Below are positions 33,326 through 46,514 of a DNA stretch of 64,000 bases, in pieces. Each line of letters begins with the position of its first letter. The stretch's first letter is position 1. A model generated the notes under the pieces. The model searched no databases and was not told the DNA's origin. It worked only from the letters and a program-made list of their open reading frames with translations. The DNA comes from Hofstenia miamia. Lineage: Eukaryota; Xenacoelomorpha; Acoela. The position numbers and the translations under genes were made by a program. The stretch is taken from contig SCFE01000001.1 in assembly GCA_004352715.1 (NCBI GenBank), forward strand, positions 6,005,957 through 6,069,956, in the 5' to 3' direction.

Positions 33326-36300
33326 TAGTCTGCGAAATTCTGTATTATTGACTTAATTTATTGACATTTCAGGCAGTCTATTGGCTGAAGCATTGCATTG
33401 ATTCGTTATTGGATGACATCCATTACAGACAACAATTGTGTTAAAACATTTTTATGAAAAGCAAATTTCCTTTTACTATATCTGAAACCTGCCAAATAAC
33501 TACTTGATAGCAGTCATATTTACATGCAAAATAAACTATTTGAAATATCAGTTGTCTTAAGTATACCGGGATAACCTACATTTTAAATCAATAGAAAATT
33601 GTTTTAAGTGAATCAATTCATTTCTAGCATAGCTGCTGAGTTTTAATTGAAAACCCGCATGAACAATCTTCATTTATAAACACAATAAATTATATGAGCA
33701 ATCATAACATTATATGAAACAATTTTATTCTAAATGTAAGGTATTAGATTATTGCCTTGCAAATACTCTTTATATTAGGAAATACTTATTCCGGAATTCT
33801 TAAGACTCAAAGCATTTTACAAGTCCATTTCATTTCAGAGTAATTGTGGCTTTCACTATCTTTTGCATTTTTTCCTCATTGATAGGCTAGCAATTCTTGC
33901 TATCTCAACAATCACACCCTTAATAATGCCATTTTTATAAGCATTGGCAAAGTTTTAAAGTATCGTATTTAAATGCTTGCCTTAACTTATCACTATTTTA
34001 ATAGTTAAAGTTTTTTAGTGAAATTTTTCCATGTTTTTGTAACCAAGAAATTTACATTTTCAAAGCTATAAACGAATTGGAAACGAGGGTCAAGGCCTAT
34101 AGATAGAGGCTTCCTCCTATTTAAACTTTTATTTACAATTTTAATGCAAAACTCATAAATGTCATCAAATCCCTTGCTATTAAAAAATGTTGTTAATTTT
34201 TTGAATTATATGCCTTTAAGGAGCTTTTTTTGAAAATCATTCAGAAATTGTTTCTCTTCCAAAAATCTGACCTAAAAATTTGATCACAAAATAAATTTCA
34301 AAATTTTCTTAACTAATTCCAAATGTTATAAAACTTAGACCATATTTTTACTTTAAAATTTTTAAAGTATGCATGCATGTCCATTAAAACAATTAATTTC
34401 TAAATATTTAGACAAAATTGACCTTTATTTCAATTTTAACTTTTTCACTTTTGTTTGCCCTAGACATCACCATTGAAAGTCTCAATTTTACTCATCAATC
34501 CTGATTTCCTGGAACACAACAGCGAACAAAATCGGGTTGATGCACTTTTCACCTCAAGCAGTATTCTCCATAATTTTTGCAATTTTTGCACAATTTTTTA
34601 CATTGACGTTTCTTGAACAATTCATTTCATCAATTGTGGGTGAAGTAAGCAAGATGTTACAAAATTTTCAGCTCTTGTTTTGTAGAATATGCTAATAAGC
34701 GGAAATCAAATGAACAATGCAGTACAGAATTCATGTGTGCAAAAAGCAAGTCATTCCGTATACTAGCCGGTTATTTAATTTTACTCGAACTTACTGATGT
34801 AGAGGTGACAAATGTTTTTTATCTTTTCTGAATGATTTTACTATTACTATTAAACTTTGGAAAAATACTTCAGAGTAGAATGAACTTTGAAGCAAAAATT
34901 TGTTTTTCTGCGGAATGAGACATTAATTCATCCCAGAGTTGAAAGCGTCTACTCTCAATTGGTGACCACGACCGGTCCGCTTCTGGTCACCGCCTTGACT
35001 AGTGACTGGTAATGACCGCTCCGGTACCCATGTTACCCTCATGTGGGTACTGGCTTTGACATGCATACATGTTTAATTTATCGGATTAACCCCAAATATC
35101 TCATTATTCATTTAATATCACAAACAAAACAATCGAAACAAATCACCCAATGCTTTAAATGTTGCAAATTTCAATAACATGTTTAGTTTGAATATTGTTA
35201 ATCAAATGTAAATAATTATTCCATTATCGATTTTAATAATTATTGCCACGCCGTGAATATTTCCAAGCATCGATGGTGATGATTTTAGACGTAATTTATA
35301 AGTAGAGCTTAACGAAAATGTTCCGCCACCAATAGATAATTGCACTTAATATTTACTCTGAAAATTTGATCAAATAATGAATTTTATTAATTTTATTGGT
35401 TTCTGCTGTACCTTTAAGGCCCAGTCGGCAAAGTGCACGTTTACTAACAGTTTCTAAAAGTTCTAAGTCATTGCTAATGATTACTTTGCAATATATAACG
35501 GCAAAAGTGGAATTAGGAGTTACAATTAAATATGGTGTTATTTTTAGAGACCTTAGATCCTTAGAACACTTATTTACAAAATTAATACCAATGAATCTGC
35601 ATTCAATGTTCAATGGCACTATTACGTTATGCAGTTGTACTTATTCAAAAAAATCTACTAAATTTTTTAAACAACCGGAGTGTATTTAAGCATATTTACA
35701 TTCATATTTTAGTAATTTAGCTAAACTGCACGACGATGGCAGGAGACACATCTCAAAGTGACCGGTTTAAATGGTGAAGTGAAATGAATGAAGACGAGCT
35801 TCTGTCCAATGGTCAGTACTAACCGGCTTTCATCTCTGAGGCATCCAAGTTCTCAAGACCAAATTTGAGTTCAAGCCTTTTTATATAAACTCTTACGAGA
35901 ATGTTTTACATATTTCTAGAGGGACATCACTATAACCAACACTGTAAAGCAGTATGTTTGATTAACAAGAAAATAACATACACAATTATAATATCATCAT
36001 CTTCAAAGCAGCCGATATAATTCATAAACATATTTTTCTGAATCAGTTATTAAAATTGTTTCTAATGGGCACCTCACCAATAAGTTGGCAAACTATGAGC
36101 GTATTGCACAGACATATTTAGAATCTTAATAAATATAGCAATTAACAACAATCCATAGTCATACAACAATTTTCCTTACAGAATTCGACTCAATTTTTCA
36201 TTTGTCGTTATCTACGCCTTGATATGCCGCTATGTACGCTTTTTTGAGCATTTTGCTAGTTACATAACTTGATCCTGTGTATTGGAACCTCATCCCTCAA

Positions 36301-36842
36301 TACGCACAGCTAAGTCTAATGAATATCCAAAGAATATCATAGGCGATATCCAAAGTTATCCAACAGCTTAATTTTCAAATCCAAATAATGCCCATTTTGA
36401 AAGGAAAGGAACAATTTCTGCAAATAACGTTGTACTCTAACATAAAAATATTTTCAATTTGCCCAAAAATTAGTGATGGCCAAAAGCAGATTTGATATAA
36501 AATTTGAAGCATGTGGTCGGGCCTGATGGTATGGGAAATTCAGTTCTTGCCAGTTTCTGAGTTGATATGCCACATCACTTACAAATTGCGATTTGACATT
36601 TCCCAACACTTTTGTCCTTCTAATCACTGTATCCCTTTAAATGTAATTGTACCTTTCTTGAGAATAGAAACATTTTTAGTACGCTAAAGAATACATTAAT
36701 TTGAACAATAAACTCTTCAGCCATACTTTATCAAAGGCTCTTTAAGAGTTTGCAGCTATCAATATGGACTTCATTATCCTAAAAATTTAGCAGATAATTT
36801 CAGTCTATGAAGTTCTTGCAATATGTTAAATTGAATTATGTT
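33326..36842. other. intergenic region upstream of the GPCR gene
   Basis: No gene recognised. At 34960-35050 there is a GC-rich island with repeated ACCGGT/GGTCACC/TGACTGGT words, probably part of a decayed transposon; related GACCGGTTT and ACCGGCTTT words recur at 35758-35830. At 35353-35689 both strands are open (88 and 97 codons). Neither reading is recognised and at most one can be real. Confidence 0.45.
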
Positions 36843-37147
36843 TCAGGGTTCGCATGCTAGTTTTACCAGATTTTCTTCGCTCCAAGTATAATTTACCTTT
36901 TTCAAGGTACTTGCTACTAAGTGGAAATGGTCACCTTTGTCTAAAAACCATAAGGGGATTTGAATCCCATTTCGATCAAAACTTTTACCATTGATGAGCA
37001 AGACTTTCAATAAACCATTTATTTCAATTACAGTAATACGTTCATTTAAAATATTCATATCATCAGTTGCAGATTCAGAAATTTTCCTGAAATCTGCAAA
37101 ATAATTTTCAATCTTTTCACAATGTCTTTCAGCAAACTTACGATTCA
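36843..37147 (-). CDS. unassigned terminal-exon-like ORF
   Basis: The frame runs from just after an acceptor (GGTTTACACTTAG, AG at about 37149) to TGA at 36843. It reads NRKFAERHCEKIENYFADFR, then LLKVLLINGKSFDRNGIQIP, then DKGDHFHLVASTLKK. Amino-acid composition is protein-like and unlike chance AT-rich frames. An alternative end is the donor-like GTAAAA near 36862. I do not recognise the family, and transposon origin is possible. Confidence 0.35.
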
Positions 37148-37148
37148 C

Positions 37149-37534
37149 TAAGTGTAAACCAATGAAAAAATATTGAAAAATTTTATTTTATAATCTTCGC
37201 TACTTGTGCATAATTTACTCTAAAATACCATATTGCATTTTGTGTGTCTATTCCAAAATTTAGATCCGGATTTTGTAAGATTAAGTGATTAAGTTTTATT
37301 TATAAGGTAGATATTAGTAATCAAATGTAATTTAGCACTAAATTTTTAAAGATTATTTTTAAGGACAATTTAATATTTTGATGAATATCGCAATCGAAAT
37401 GCAGTTTTCAATTTCCAAAGAATTATACAAAGTTCTGGGAATTTTTCATTCTACAAACCTTTCTATGTCATACGATATTATATTGGAATCATATTATTGC
37501 TTATTGTAGCAAATGTTCAATGCTGTTTTTTTAC

Positions 37535-37572
<38 letters not shown>

Positions 37573-40110
37573 AGGGTGCCGCAAGAGACTTCTTAAAGGA
37601 GAGGCAAAAATATTTTGCACGTGTTTTTATAAAAAAATATTTAATTTCATTTTGAGGAAATTTAATAATATAATTGCAAGAGAACAAGGAGATGAGATCT
37701 TATTTTCCAAGCAGTTGATTATCCGAAGTAATGTGCTAGAATCTGCTTTAATCTCCTATCCCATGTGGAAAATATTAGAACATAGGTTTTGTTATTTTCT
37801 TCCACTCAACTATTTTGGAATCAATATTTACCATATCAGTAGATTTTAACATAACACCATTATTTTCCAGATATTAATCAAAGATTTAAACTGGTTTAAT
37901 GGTTAAATTAAGTTTGGTGCAATTCTGTTACCCAAAAACAACTAGAATAGGATTTTGAGCCCAAATCAAATAGGAAGAACTTGATATTTTGTGACTTTTT
38001 CACATTTTTACGTACATTTGCCTGGACAATATGAGAGTCGTCCTAACTTTGCTGATTTAGATTCAACAAAAAAATCAATAGGCTAGGTTTGGGGCAACTT
38101 TGTTTCCACAAAATTAATCCGATTATACTTTTCCCTTAGGGTGATTTCTAGTTTGTTAAAGTAATGTCATGCTTGAAAAACCCTAATGTTATGATTTCAT
38201 GAAAATTTTATAAATATTCATTTAGCTCGTACCCAAACGACATCTATATTGCGATATTCTAAGTCCTTTTAGTTTTTGTATGCTAAGATTTTTGCATATT
38301 TTAGTTGCTACGTGAAGAAGACAATCTCAGAAAAAAGCTATATCCATTTTAGGTTCCAGGAATTTGAATTATATATATATATATATATANCCTTACTAAA
38401 TTGAGCAAATTACTACGCATCTAATCTAATTCTTCTTTCCTTTCCTACTGCATGTTTACTGCAGACAAAACTAATTGAAATGATTGCGGGGAAATAAAGG
38501 GAAGTGTTCATGTAGCATCATCCAAATAAATCATAAGCTGCTCAAGTCAATTAAGAAGAATAAGAGAATAAGATCGAAAATGATTATGATTAAAAATATA
38601 TTGTAATAAGTTATGATCAGCTTTGATTAATTTGTACAATGCAACCAAGTAAAAATAGTGTAATTGATTATGAATTAGTATTTGTCGATACTAATAATTT
38701 TGACTAAACAAAGGGGGTAAAATCGCTTCCATATTTTTTAGCCGCCATCTTGGCAGATGAATGATTCAAAATTTAAAATCAACAGGTACTTTTTCGAGCT
38801 ACTATAAATAGATTAATATTCTTAAACCAATTGATAACGAAATTTCTTTGGAACTCTTATATTGTTTCTTTACTACAGTTTGAATATTTAATACAATGTC
38901 AAACTAAGCGAGTTGTGTTTAGTAGTGGTCTGGATCCATCATGGGAATGATTCAAGGGTCTTTGTGTCAGACCACAAAAGTGTACTTAAATTAGGTATAG
39001 GGGTTTTATTCTCATTTAGTTTACTACTGATCATTATCTGCATGTATTAAACATAACAAGCTCGAAATACAGCTGATAAGCCGAAACCTAGGATTTATAT
39101 TTATATTTTTTTTCAGATCCAAATTAATGACAATAATGTGACATATAATGTGACCGAGCATGTAGTAATTATTAAATGTAAGTTAGTTACATTTATACGA
39201 AACACTTTTACAAATAGAGATTAAGTCGAGTTGTGTCTTGTCTTAAGTATGCACTGAGCTAGGATAAGGTACACATAAGTTATATCAATGAGCTGAGAAG
39301 TGGAACTCAACCAAGTGGATTATTGGTGAGCAGGTGAAACTGGATGTGGAGATCAGCTTTGGTCAGATGCCCACTATTGATCATTCGAAGAGATGCTACG
39401 TGGCTTCGTCACCTAAATAGTGATTAGTTATGTTTTGTTATTTAAAGTTAATGGAACTAAGTGAAAGTTAAAGCAATGTTGAGTTAGTACAACTCTGCCC
39501 GCAAGTATACAGCTAACATTATAAAGTAACACAAAAGAGGAAGTGACAATGCCTGGTAGAGGATGTTACATTCGAATTCAGCCTGAAATTTTATTGTCTA
39601 GGCCAAATGCATTCAAAACATTGTTTGTCGGCAGCGTGTCAAGCTTATTGAAAATGTGGGCCTTGGGGAGGGTAGCGGTTATAAATTTACTCTGCCTCAA
39701 ATTCTTAGATCAAAGGATTAATTGTAAAAATATCCTTCAAATTTAAGTAAGATTTTTTGGCAAAGCGTCTAAATATTATTTTTGCTTAAAAGCTAAAGAA
39801 GGAATTTACAAATTTTGATATGTAAAAATCTATTTATACAGTTTTAGGCTTTTTAAATTGGGGTAACTAAAGATACTTCGTTTAACTGAAATTTATTTTA
39901 GCATTGTTTAACTGTTAAGGATTTAAAGATTTTCTATAACGATCTAGAAAAAAATTTTTATTCACCAAAAAATTACTTGCGCATTTTATGTATTCTTAAT
40001 AGTATAATTCACAATTTACCTATATACATCAGAATAAAAAATGAATTTAAATTAATTTAAATCAAATACTACTAAGAAATTCGGAATTTCCATTTGATAA
40101 ATATCTAGCA
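37149..40110. other. non-coding stretch with microsatellites
   Basis: No supported gene. (TA)n at about 37541-37570 and 38371-38389, the latter ending in a single N at 38390. GTGGTCTG and CAGACCAC at about 38926-38975 form a short inverted repeat. The ORF at 39543-39746 (67 residues, MTMPGRGCYIRIQPEILLSR and on) is unassigned and weak. Confidence 0.45.
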
Positions 40111-40196
40111 ATTAAATAAACCCGCCATGAGAGGGGGAGGGGCAGCTGCCCCCTCTTGCCCCCGCTCGCGGCGACTGATATATATATATATATATA
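40111..40196. mobile_element. hAT-like terminus next to (TA)n and a gap
   Basis: A GC-rich stretch GCAGCTGCCCCCTCTTGCCC ends in CGCTCGCGGCGACTG. Read inverted, that gives CAGTCGCCGCGAGCGGGGGC, which looks like a hAT end. It meets (TA)n at 40179-40196 and then the gap. Confidence 0.35.
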
Positions 40197-41196
40197 NNNN
40201 NNNNNNNNNNNNNNNNNNNNNNNNNNNNNNNNNNNNNNNNNNNNNNNNNNNNNNNNNNNNNNNNNNNNNNNNNNNNNNNNNNNNNNNNNNNNNNNNNNNN
40301 NNNNNNNNNNNNNNNNNNNNNNNNNNNNNNNNNNNNNNNNNNNNNNNNNNNNNNNNNNNNNNNNNNNNNNNNNNNNNNNNNNNNNNNNNNNNNNNNNNNN
40401 NNNNNNNNNNNNNNNNNNNNNNNNNNNNNNNNNNNNNNNNNNNNNNNNNNNNNNNNNNNNNNNNNNNNNNNNNNNNNNNNNNNNNNNNNNNNNNNNNNNN
40501 NNNNNNNNNNNNNNNNNNNNNNNNNNNNNNNNNNNNNNNNNNNNNNNNNNNNNNNNNNNNNNNNNNNNNNNNNNNNNNNNNNNNNNNNNNNNNNNNNNNN
40601 NNNNNNNNNNNNNNNNNNNNNNNNNNNNNNNNNNNNNNNNNNNNNNNNNNNNNNNNNNNNNNNNNNNNNNNNNNNNNNNNNNNNNNNNNNNNNNNNNNNN
40701 NNNNNNNNNNNNNNNNNNNNNNNNNNNNNNNNNNNNNNNNNNNNNNNNNNNNNNNNNNNNNNNNNNNNNNNNNNNNNNNNNNNNNNNNNNNNNNNNNNNN
40801 NNNNNNNNNNNNNNNNNNNNNNNNNNNNNNNNNNNNNNNNNNNNNNNNNNNNNNNNNNNNNNNNNNNNNNNNNNNNNNNNNNNNNNNNNNNNNNNNNNNN
40901 NNNNNNNNNNNNNNNNNNNNNNNNNNNNNNNNNNNNNNNNNNNNNNNNNNNNNNNNNNNNNNNNNNNNNNNNNNNNNNNNNNNNNNNNNNNNNNNNNNNN
41001 NNNNNNNNNNNNNNNNNNNNNNNNNNNNNNNNNNNNNNNNNNNNNNNNNNNNNNNNNNNNNNNNNNNNNNNNNNNNNNNNNNNNNNNNNNNNNNNNNNNN
41101 NNNNNNNNNNNNNNNNNNNNNNNNNNNNNNNNNNNNNNNNNNNNNNNNNNNNNNNNNNNNNNNNNNNNNNNNNNNNNNNNNNNNNNNNNNNNNNNN
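40197..41196. other. assembly gap (1000 N)
   Basis: Exactly 1000 N, with (TA)n on both sides. All ORFs across it are artefacts. Confidence 0.98.
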
Positions 41197-41379
41197 TATA
41201 TATATATATATATATTCAAATGTAATTATACTGAGTTTTGATATATTCATGTTAGCTAGACGTTAGAATAGACTGGTTTCTATTAAAATCATCTTCAGTC
41301 TAACAATAATGCGGTAATAAATTTACAATAACTACACTTTATAAAATAAATATTGCATGCACTTTTAAAATAAATTTAA

Positions 41380-42462
41380 TGTTAGCATGCTTTGTTGAAT
41401 ATTTAATAGTAGATCTTTCTTAGTTTCTTTAATTAAAATTGCTTCACCGATTTTTGGATAGTTTGATCTTAGTAATATATAAAAAATATCTTCACTTGCA
41501 GTATGTTTATGTAAATATATTTCTGATCTTAGGTGCCCATTTAGATGTTCTGTTATTCTTGTTCCTAGATGTCTTTTTGATGTCTTTTAGTTTCTCCGAT
41601 GTATAATTTTTTACGATAATCACATTGGTACTTATATATTAAGGAAGAAACTAAATTTTTCGGAAATGGGTCTTTGTTTTTAATGATGTTCGATGTTTTA
41701 AATGATGTAAATGTTGGTATTATCTTGTTTGCTTTAATTTGGTGTTCATTATTATAACACTTTTCTTTACTTTTTTGACTTGGTTACTGCAATAGGGAAG
41801 TTTCAAATATTTGCTAGTCTTAGTTTCATCAGAGCGTTTTATATTTTATCTTTATTGCATAAAAACATATCATTCGAGAACTTCTTAATAATTTTGTGTA
41901 GATAACGATTTTTCTCTAATGTCTGAAAGATATTTTCAGTGGCAGCTGTTAAGTGTTAATAATTTGAAGATGTTAGTTTAGCACGATTTAATAATACTTT
42001 TATGGTGTTTGTTTTGTACGTTTTACTACAATATGAGCTATATGGAATGTAGAGTCCAGAATTTGTTGACTTGATGTTGCAATTGGTTTCATGATATTAG
42101 TTGAAGCTATGTATGAAAACATCAAGAAAATTCAATTTGTTGTTAATTTTAGTTTCCATAGTAAATTTGATCTCTGGTAAAACGTTATTTAGGTAATTTA
42201 CATATTCTTTACCTTCTTCTTGGTTATCAAAAATTGAAAATATATGATCCACATATCTTACATAAAATTCTGGCATTGTTACTGTTGCTTTTTCAAAATT
42301 ACTTTCAATGATATCCATTGCAAATGCTGCCATTTTGTCCTAAGACTGATCCCATTGCCATTCCATCCATCTGACTATTCAACGTTTTTTTAAAAAGGAA
42401 TGGTGTATTTAAGCAACATTTTTCAAGTAATTTTCGCAAAGTAGCATGAGGTATCATAATTT
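41380..42462 (-). mobile_element. Penelope-like element, RT and GIY-YIG parts, inactive
   Basis: Read on the minus strand, QMDGMAMGSVLG (about 42375-42340) is the Penelope RT motif with DGxAMGS. After a frameshift, the ORF at 42333-42097 continues FAMDIIESNFEK and then FYVRYVDHIFSIF, the catalytic YVDD box with the second Asp changed to His (42244-42246). KLNFLDVFI follows, as in Penelope RT. The frame is then broken by stops and shifts. At about 41650-41400 it has the GIY-YIG region homologous to 7325-7600 (IYKYQCDY, LYIGETKRH), also frame-broken. The 5' part is lost at the (TA)n with an N at 42464. It cannot be active. It is the longest copy of this family in the window. Confidence 0.75.
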
Positions 42463-42464
42463 CN

Positions 42465-43433
42465 TATATATATATATGTATATATATATACGAAGTAATA
42501 AGCTATCTAAAATCTGAAAACACCAGAGGTTCAAGATTTGTTCCTTTTTTCATGCATAGTGTTAAGCTGGACAGGTGCGCATTTGCACTCACAGGTCCCC
42601 GGGCATGGCATGACTGATTAGAAAAATTGGGTGATCCATTTACGGAAAACAAGGAGAAAGCTAGTTGTTGTAGCAATGAGGCCTAGAATGCGATGTAATT
42701 TTAGCATTTGGTATAGGGAGAATTTGAATGTTATTTTAAAAATCAGAATTTTTAGTGCAAAATGCTGATATTGAAAATTTCAATTTTGAATATAAAAAAA
42801 ATAATTGGAAGAAATTGGTTTTCAAAAGAACTTAATAGTTTATAATTGATTTTTTCAAGAATACAAGGAATTTTAATTGAATTGGCCAATTATAGCAGAG
42901 ATAATATAAAATAACTGATATTTACAATTACATTTATAAATATTAAGCAAAAAATCCAATTTAAATCAATTATGTTTTTGCAAAATATAAAGTTTCTAAT
43001 GCCAGATACTATTTGAAAATTATTTGATCAAATATTCATCAATAAAATTAAATTAATCATTATATTATTGTGAACTATTAAATATTTATTTTTGATATCA
43101 TCTTTAATAATATATAAAATAGGTATATTACCTGTTCAAAGTGGCCCCAATCTATGATACTTAGTTATCATTTGGACATAGATTGCCATATACATTACAA
43201 TCTCATAGAAGTCTATAAGCCTGTTACAAAATAACTACAATTTTATTTATACATTATTGGGAGAAAGTAAATAATAACAATAGCTTTTATATATAAAGCA
43301 GAGTGGTCATAAATGAAAGGCTTTAGATTGAATCAAACTTTTTGAATGTCCATATTTAGCATTGGAAAGATACCTTAGAATATAATTAACCATATTATTT
43401 TTGGAGCTTTCATTCAATTTTTGCTTAATATAA
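42465..43433. other. non-coding sequence
   Basis: (TA)n to about 42490, then AT-rich sequence with no gene recognised. Confidence 0.5.
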
Positions 43434-44717
43434 TGTAGCATAATCTAACAAAATTATGTGTGGTCAGGATGAGAGAAGGAGTGAAAAGAACTAAGACTCA
43501 AGTAAAATAATGATTAATTGTAAACACATGATTATTATTAATTATATTATTTGTAAAATTATAAAGAGCAGTATTTCTATATTAATTTGCTTGGCAGCAC
43601 TTTTGGCAAATAGAAGAAGACTGAAACACAAATGCTAATTAATGCTGATGTGCATAAAACGGCAGACGAAGAAAAAAGAGGGAAAATTAGTAAATTGACA
43701 ACAACATCGATTAGACAGGTACTTGCCAAGTATTTGATTGTTTATTATTACTAAGTATAAGAAGAGTGCAATTGATTTATTTGATAATGAATGAAATTCG
43801 TTGGATTTACTTCTTTAATTTTGTCTGGTTATTTTATTAAATCAAATGGAAAGCTAAACTGTAGAAGCACTAGAGTAATCCTAATGGTGGTCCCCAACTG
43901 CAGTTAAAGGAAGTCTCGAACTGCCTGCACACAACAGCCATTCAAAAGGCAGTGCAGCTGGTAGTTGTTGTTTACTTGATGTGCTTTTAGGTTAGGTGTA
44001 AGAATAGGGAGTTTTATTTGTTCTAGCTTTCATATAATTCATTACTCAATAATAATTATTATAATTAATATTGTTAGGTTAACCCTCACAAGAAAGGCAA
44101 TGTTTATTAGATCTCATTTCTCTTGGTTTTTCAATTGATTGCCTAGTAGTAAATTATCTGATTTGGACTAAGTTATGAAATTGATTTATTGCTGACCACA
44201 TTGATTGTTCACATGTATAAAGGGCTAACATGTACTCTTTTATCTTTAGGGTTATTACATGTAGGGAAAGATAATAAGCTAAAGCACCAGGGTTGCATTA
44301 CTGCTTTCTTATATTTTAAACACAACAATAACAAGAACATTCAATGCACTAAATTATTAACACAATACACATGCATGTTTTCTGAGACAACATTCCATGC
44401 ACTGAGTCAACCAGTGGTATTTCCTTCAATGTCGTCTGAGTGAAGCTGGATTAATTCACAAAGACCAAGTATCCTCTAATGCATTGCTTCAAGTCAGCTG
44501 ATAACCTGTGCACCATCTATCACTCTCAATCTAAATTAACAGTTGTTACTTGAGGCATCAAGTGTAGCTAATGCCCTATTAATTAAGTTATACAGTTAAC
44601 AATTACATGGAAATTAGAGAGGTTTTGGAGTCTGTCATACATTGAATACCAAATGAAACAGAATTATGTTAAGCAAATCCTAAATTAAGTTAAATTTGAT
44701 GTTGGCAAGATTCTACA
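43434..44717 (+). mobile_element. solo LTR L1 (1284 bp)
   Basis: Starts TGTAGCATAATCTAAC and ends GGCAAGATTCTACA (TG...CA, 5-bp inverted ends TGTAG/CTACA). ATAA flanks both sides (43430-43433 and 44718-44721), a 4-bp target duplication. Shares segments such as TTACATGTAGGG, ATAATAAGCTA and CAATGCACTAAATT with the LTRs at 45171, 47.3 kb, 50.5 kb and 62.9 kb. No internal retroelement region adjoins, so it is a solo LTR. The ORF at 44189-44443 inside it is incidental. Confidence 0.8.
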
Positions 44718-45170
44718 ATAATATAAATGATATAAATAGGACAATGTTTGACCAGTATTTTTCATTCATTTTATAAGACTAATTCAAAGGAAAAGTAGAA
44801 GTAGTCTACTAGATGAACAATTGTATGGACATTTGCAGCAGAGTATTCTCATCTATATAATTGTTTATGTTCTTTAGAAATGGTTTTCTTCAATAATGAA
44901 TGAATTTGAAATGAAAATTGTAAAAAATGATCATAGTAATTTTGTAGTAAACTGCAGCATAATGGGCACAAATGCAATGAATATGAATAAAAATAGGAAA
45001 AGACTAAACAATACTTTTGTGATTAATTATCAGAAGGTTAATACGGTTAATAAGTTTAAAATGGTTAATTTCCAGTTATAAGGTTAATAAAATTAATTAG
45101 ATTAAAACACTATAGTATCAGAACCAAACCATTAGCATCCTATACAATTTATACTGTATTGAGTAAATAA
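44718..45170. other. spacer between LTRs
   Basis: AT-rich; the ORF at 44896-45081 is unassigned and probably chance. Confidence 0.4.
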
Positions 45171-46505
45171 TGTAGCATAATCCATTGAATAACAATGTGT
45201 GGTCAAAATGAGAAGAAAGATGGACGTAACTAAGACTAAATTGTAGTAATGATTAAATTGTAAGCACATGGTTATGATTGATTATTCTATTTGTAAATTG
45301 TTTTATCCAGTTTTATATTTAAAACTAAATTGACAGTATTTGGCAAAATTAAAGATGACCAAACAATGTACTCTAATTAATGCTGACATTGCATAATTAA
45401 AAGTAGAACTAAAACTCAAGATAAAATTGTAAACAAGCTTTGATCAAACAGGTACTAGTTGAGTATTTGATTATTTACTGAAATGTGCTATAAATATGCA
45501 ACAAATGTTAAAATGGTTGATGAATGAATTTCATTTGGATTTACTTTTTCTCTTGTCAGGTTATTTAATAGTTTATGGAAAGCTAATCGTTCAAGCACTA
45601 GATGTAATTGTATGGTGGTTCCCACATACATTTAAAGGAATGCTGGAGCAGCCTCATGATCAGCTATTCAACAGTGGTGAGGGTGATAGCTGTAGTTTCC
45701 TTGAGGTGCTTTTAGGTTACAAATAGGGATGGGGGTTTTTCTCCATTGTAGCTTTCCTATTACTCATTTCTTGTCAGTTATTATGATTATATTTATATTG
45801 CTCTACATGTTTATTACTTCATTGAATCCAAGTTGCTCATGGTTTTATATCATAGTTATTATTTCTGTATTGAATTCAAGTTGCTGCTTATTTTATATTG
45901 TAGGGGTTATTACTTCAGTATTGAATTCAAGTTGCTCACTGTTTTATATCATTGACCATTGGCCAACTTATGCATTTACTTTCTTGCAGGCTGCATTGAA
46001 TGTTTACATGTACTAAGGGCTAGCATGTATTACTATATCTGTAGGGCTATTATATGTAAGGATCAATAACAAGCTAACACATTGTGGTTGCAGTATCTCA
46101 TTATCTTTACATAATCATGATAACAAAAACAATCAATGCACTAAATTAATAAGTAGTCACACATCTACAATCACTGAGTTTCCTATTCACACACTAATCC
46201 CATTAATGGTTTCCACCACAGATTTGAAGTAAAAGCTGGAATTGTTGCTGCCAAAAAGGTCTCTGGAATCGCATGGCACCACTTCAGGTTTCGACCCTGT
46301 ATTCCATCTACCACTCTTGAGCAAAATGAGTTGTTGTTAGTTAAGCATTCAGGAAAGCTAATGTTTATTAATTTAAGTTAATTAAACAAACACTCAACTG
46401 AAAGGAGAGAATTAGGAACTTTTCAAACTTAATTATCATATGCACTGTGAAAAGTAATAAGTTACTCTTGATTAATTGCAGAAATTGGATTGGCCAGATT
46501 CTACA
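45171..46505 (+). mobile_element. solo LTR L2 (1335 bp)
   Basis: Starts TGTAGCATAATCCATTG, ends GGCCAGATTCTACA, flanked by ATAA on both sides (45167-45170 and 46506-46509). It contains a local tandem expansion: TTGAATTCAAGTTGCTCAC and close variants with a TTTTATAT stretch occur three times at about 45823-45950. The ORFs inside (45496-45726, 45729-46016) follow from this repeat and are not genes. Confidence 0.8.
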
Positions 46506-46514
46506 ATAATGTGA

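Noticed and set aside
35353-35689. Overlapping ORFs of 88 and 97 codons on opposite strands
   Set aside because: Neither protein is recognised, there are no good splice sites, and both strands being open suggests chance or an unknown repeat.
39220-39420. Possible tRNA-derived SINE
   Set aside because: Some box-like words occur, but no convincing A and B boxes at proper spacing.
44189-46016. ORFs within LTRs L1 and L2, some hydrophobic
   Set aside because: They lie inside LTR sequence, are not conserved between LTR copies and partly come from a local tandem repeat.
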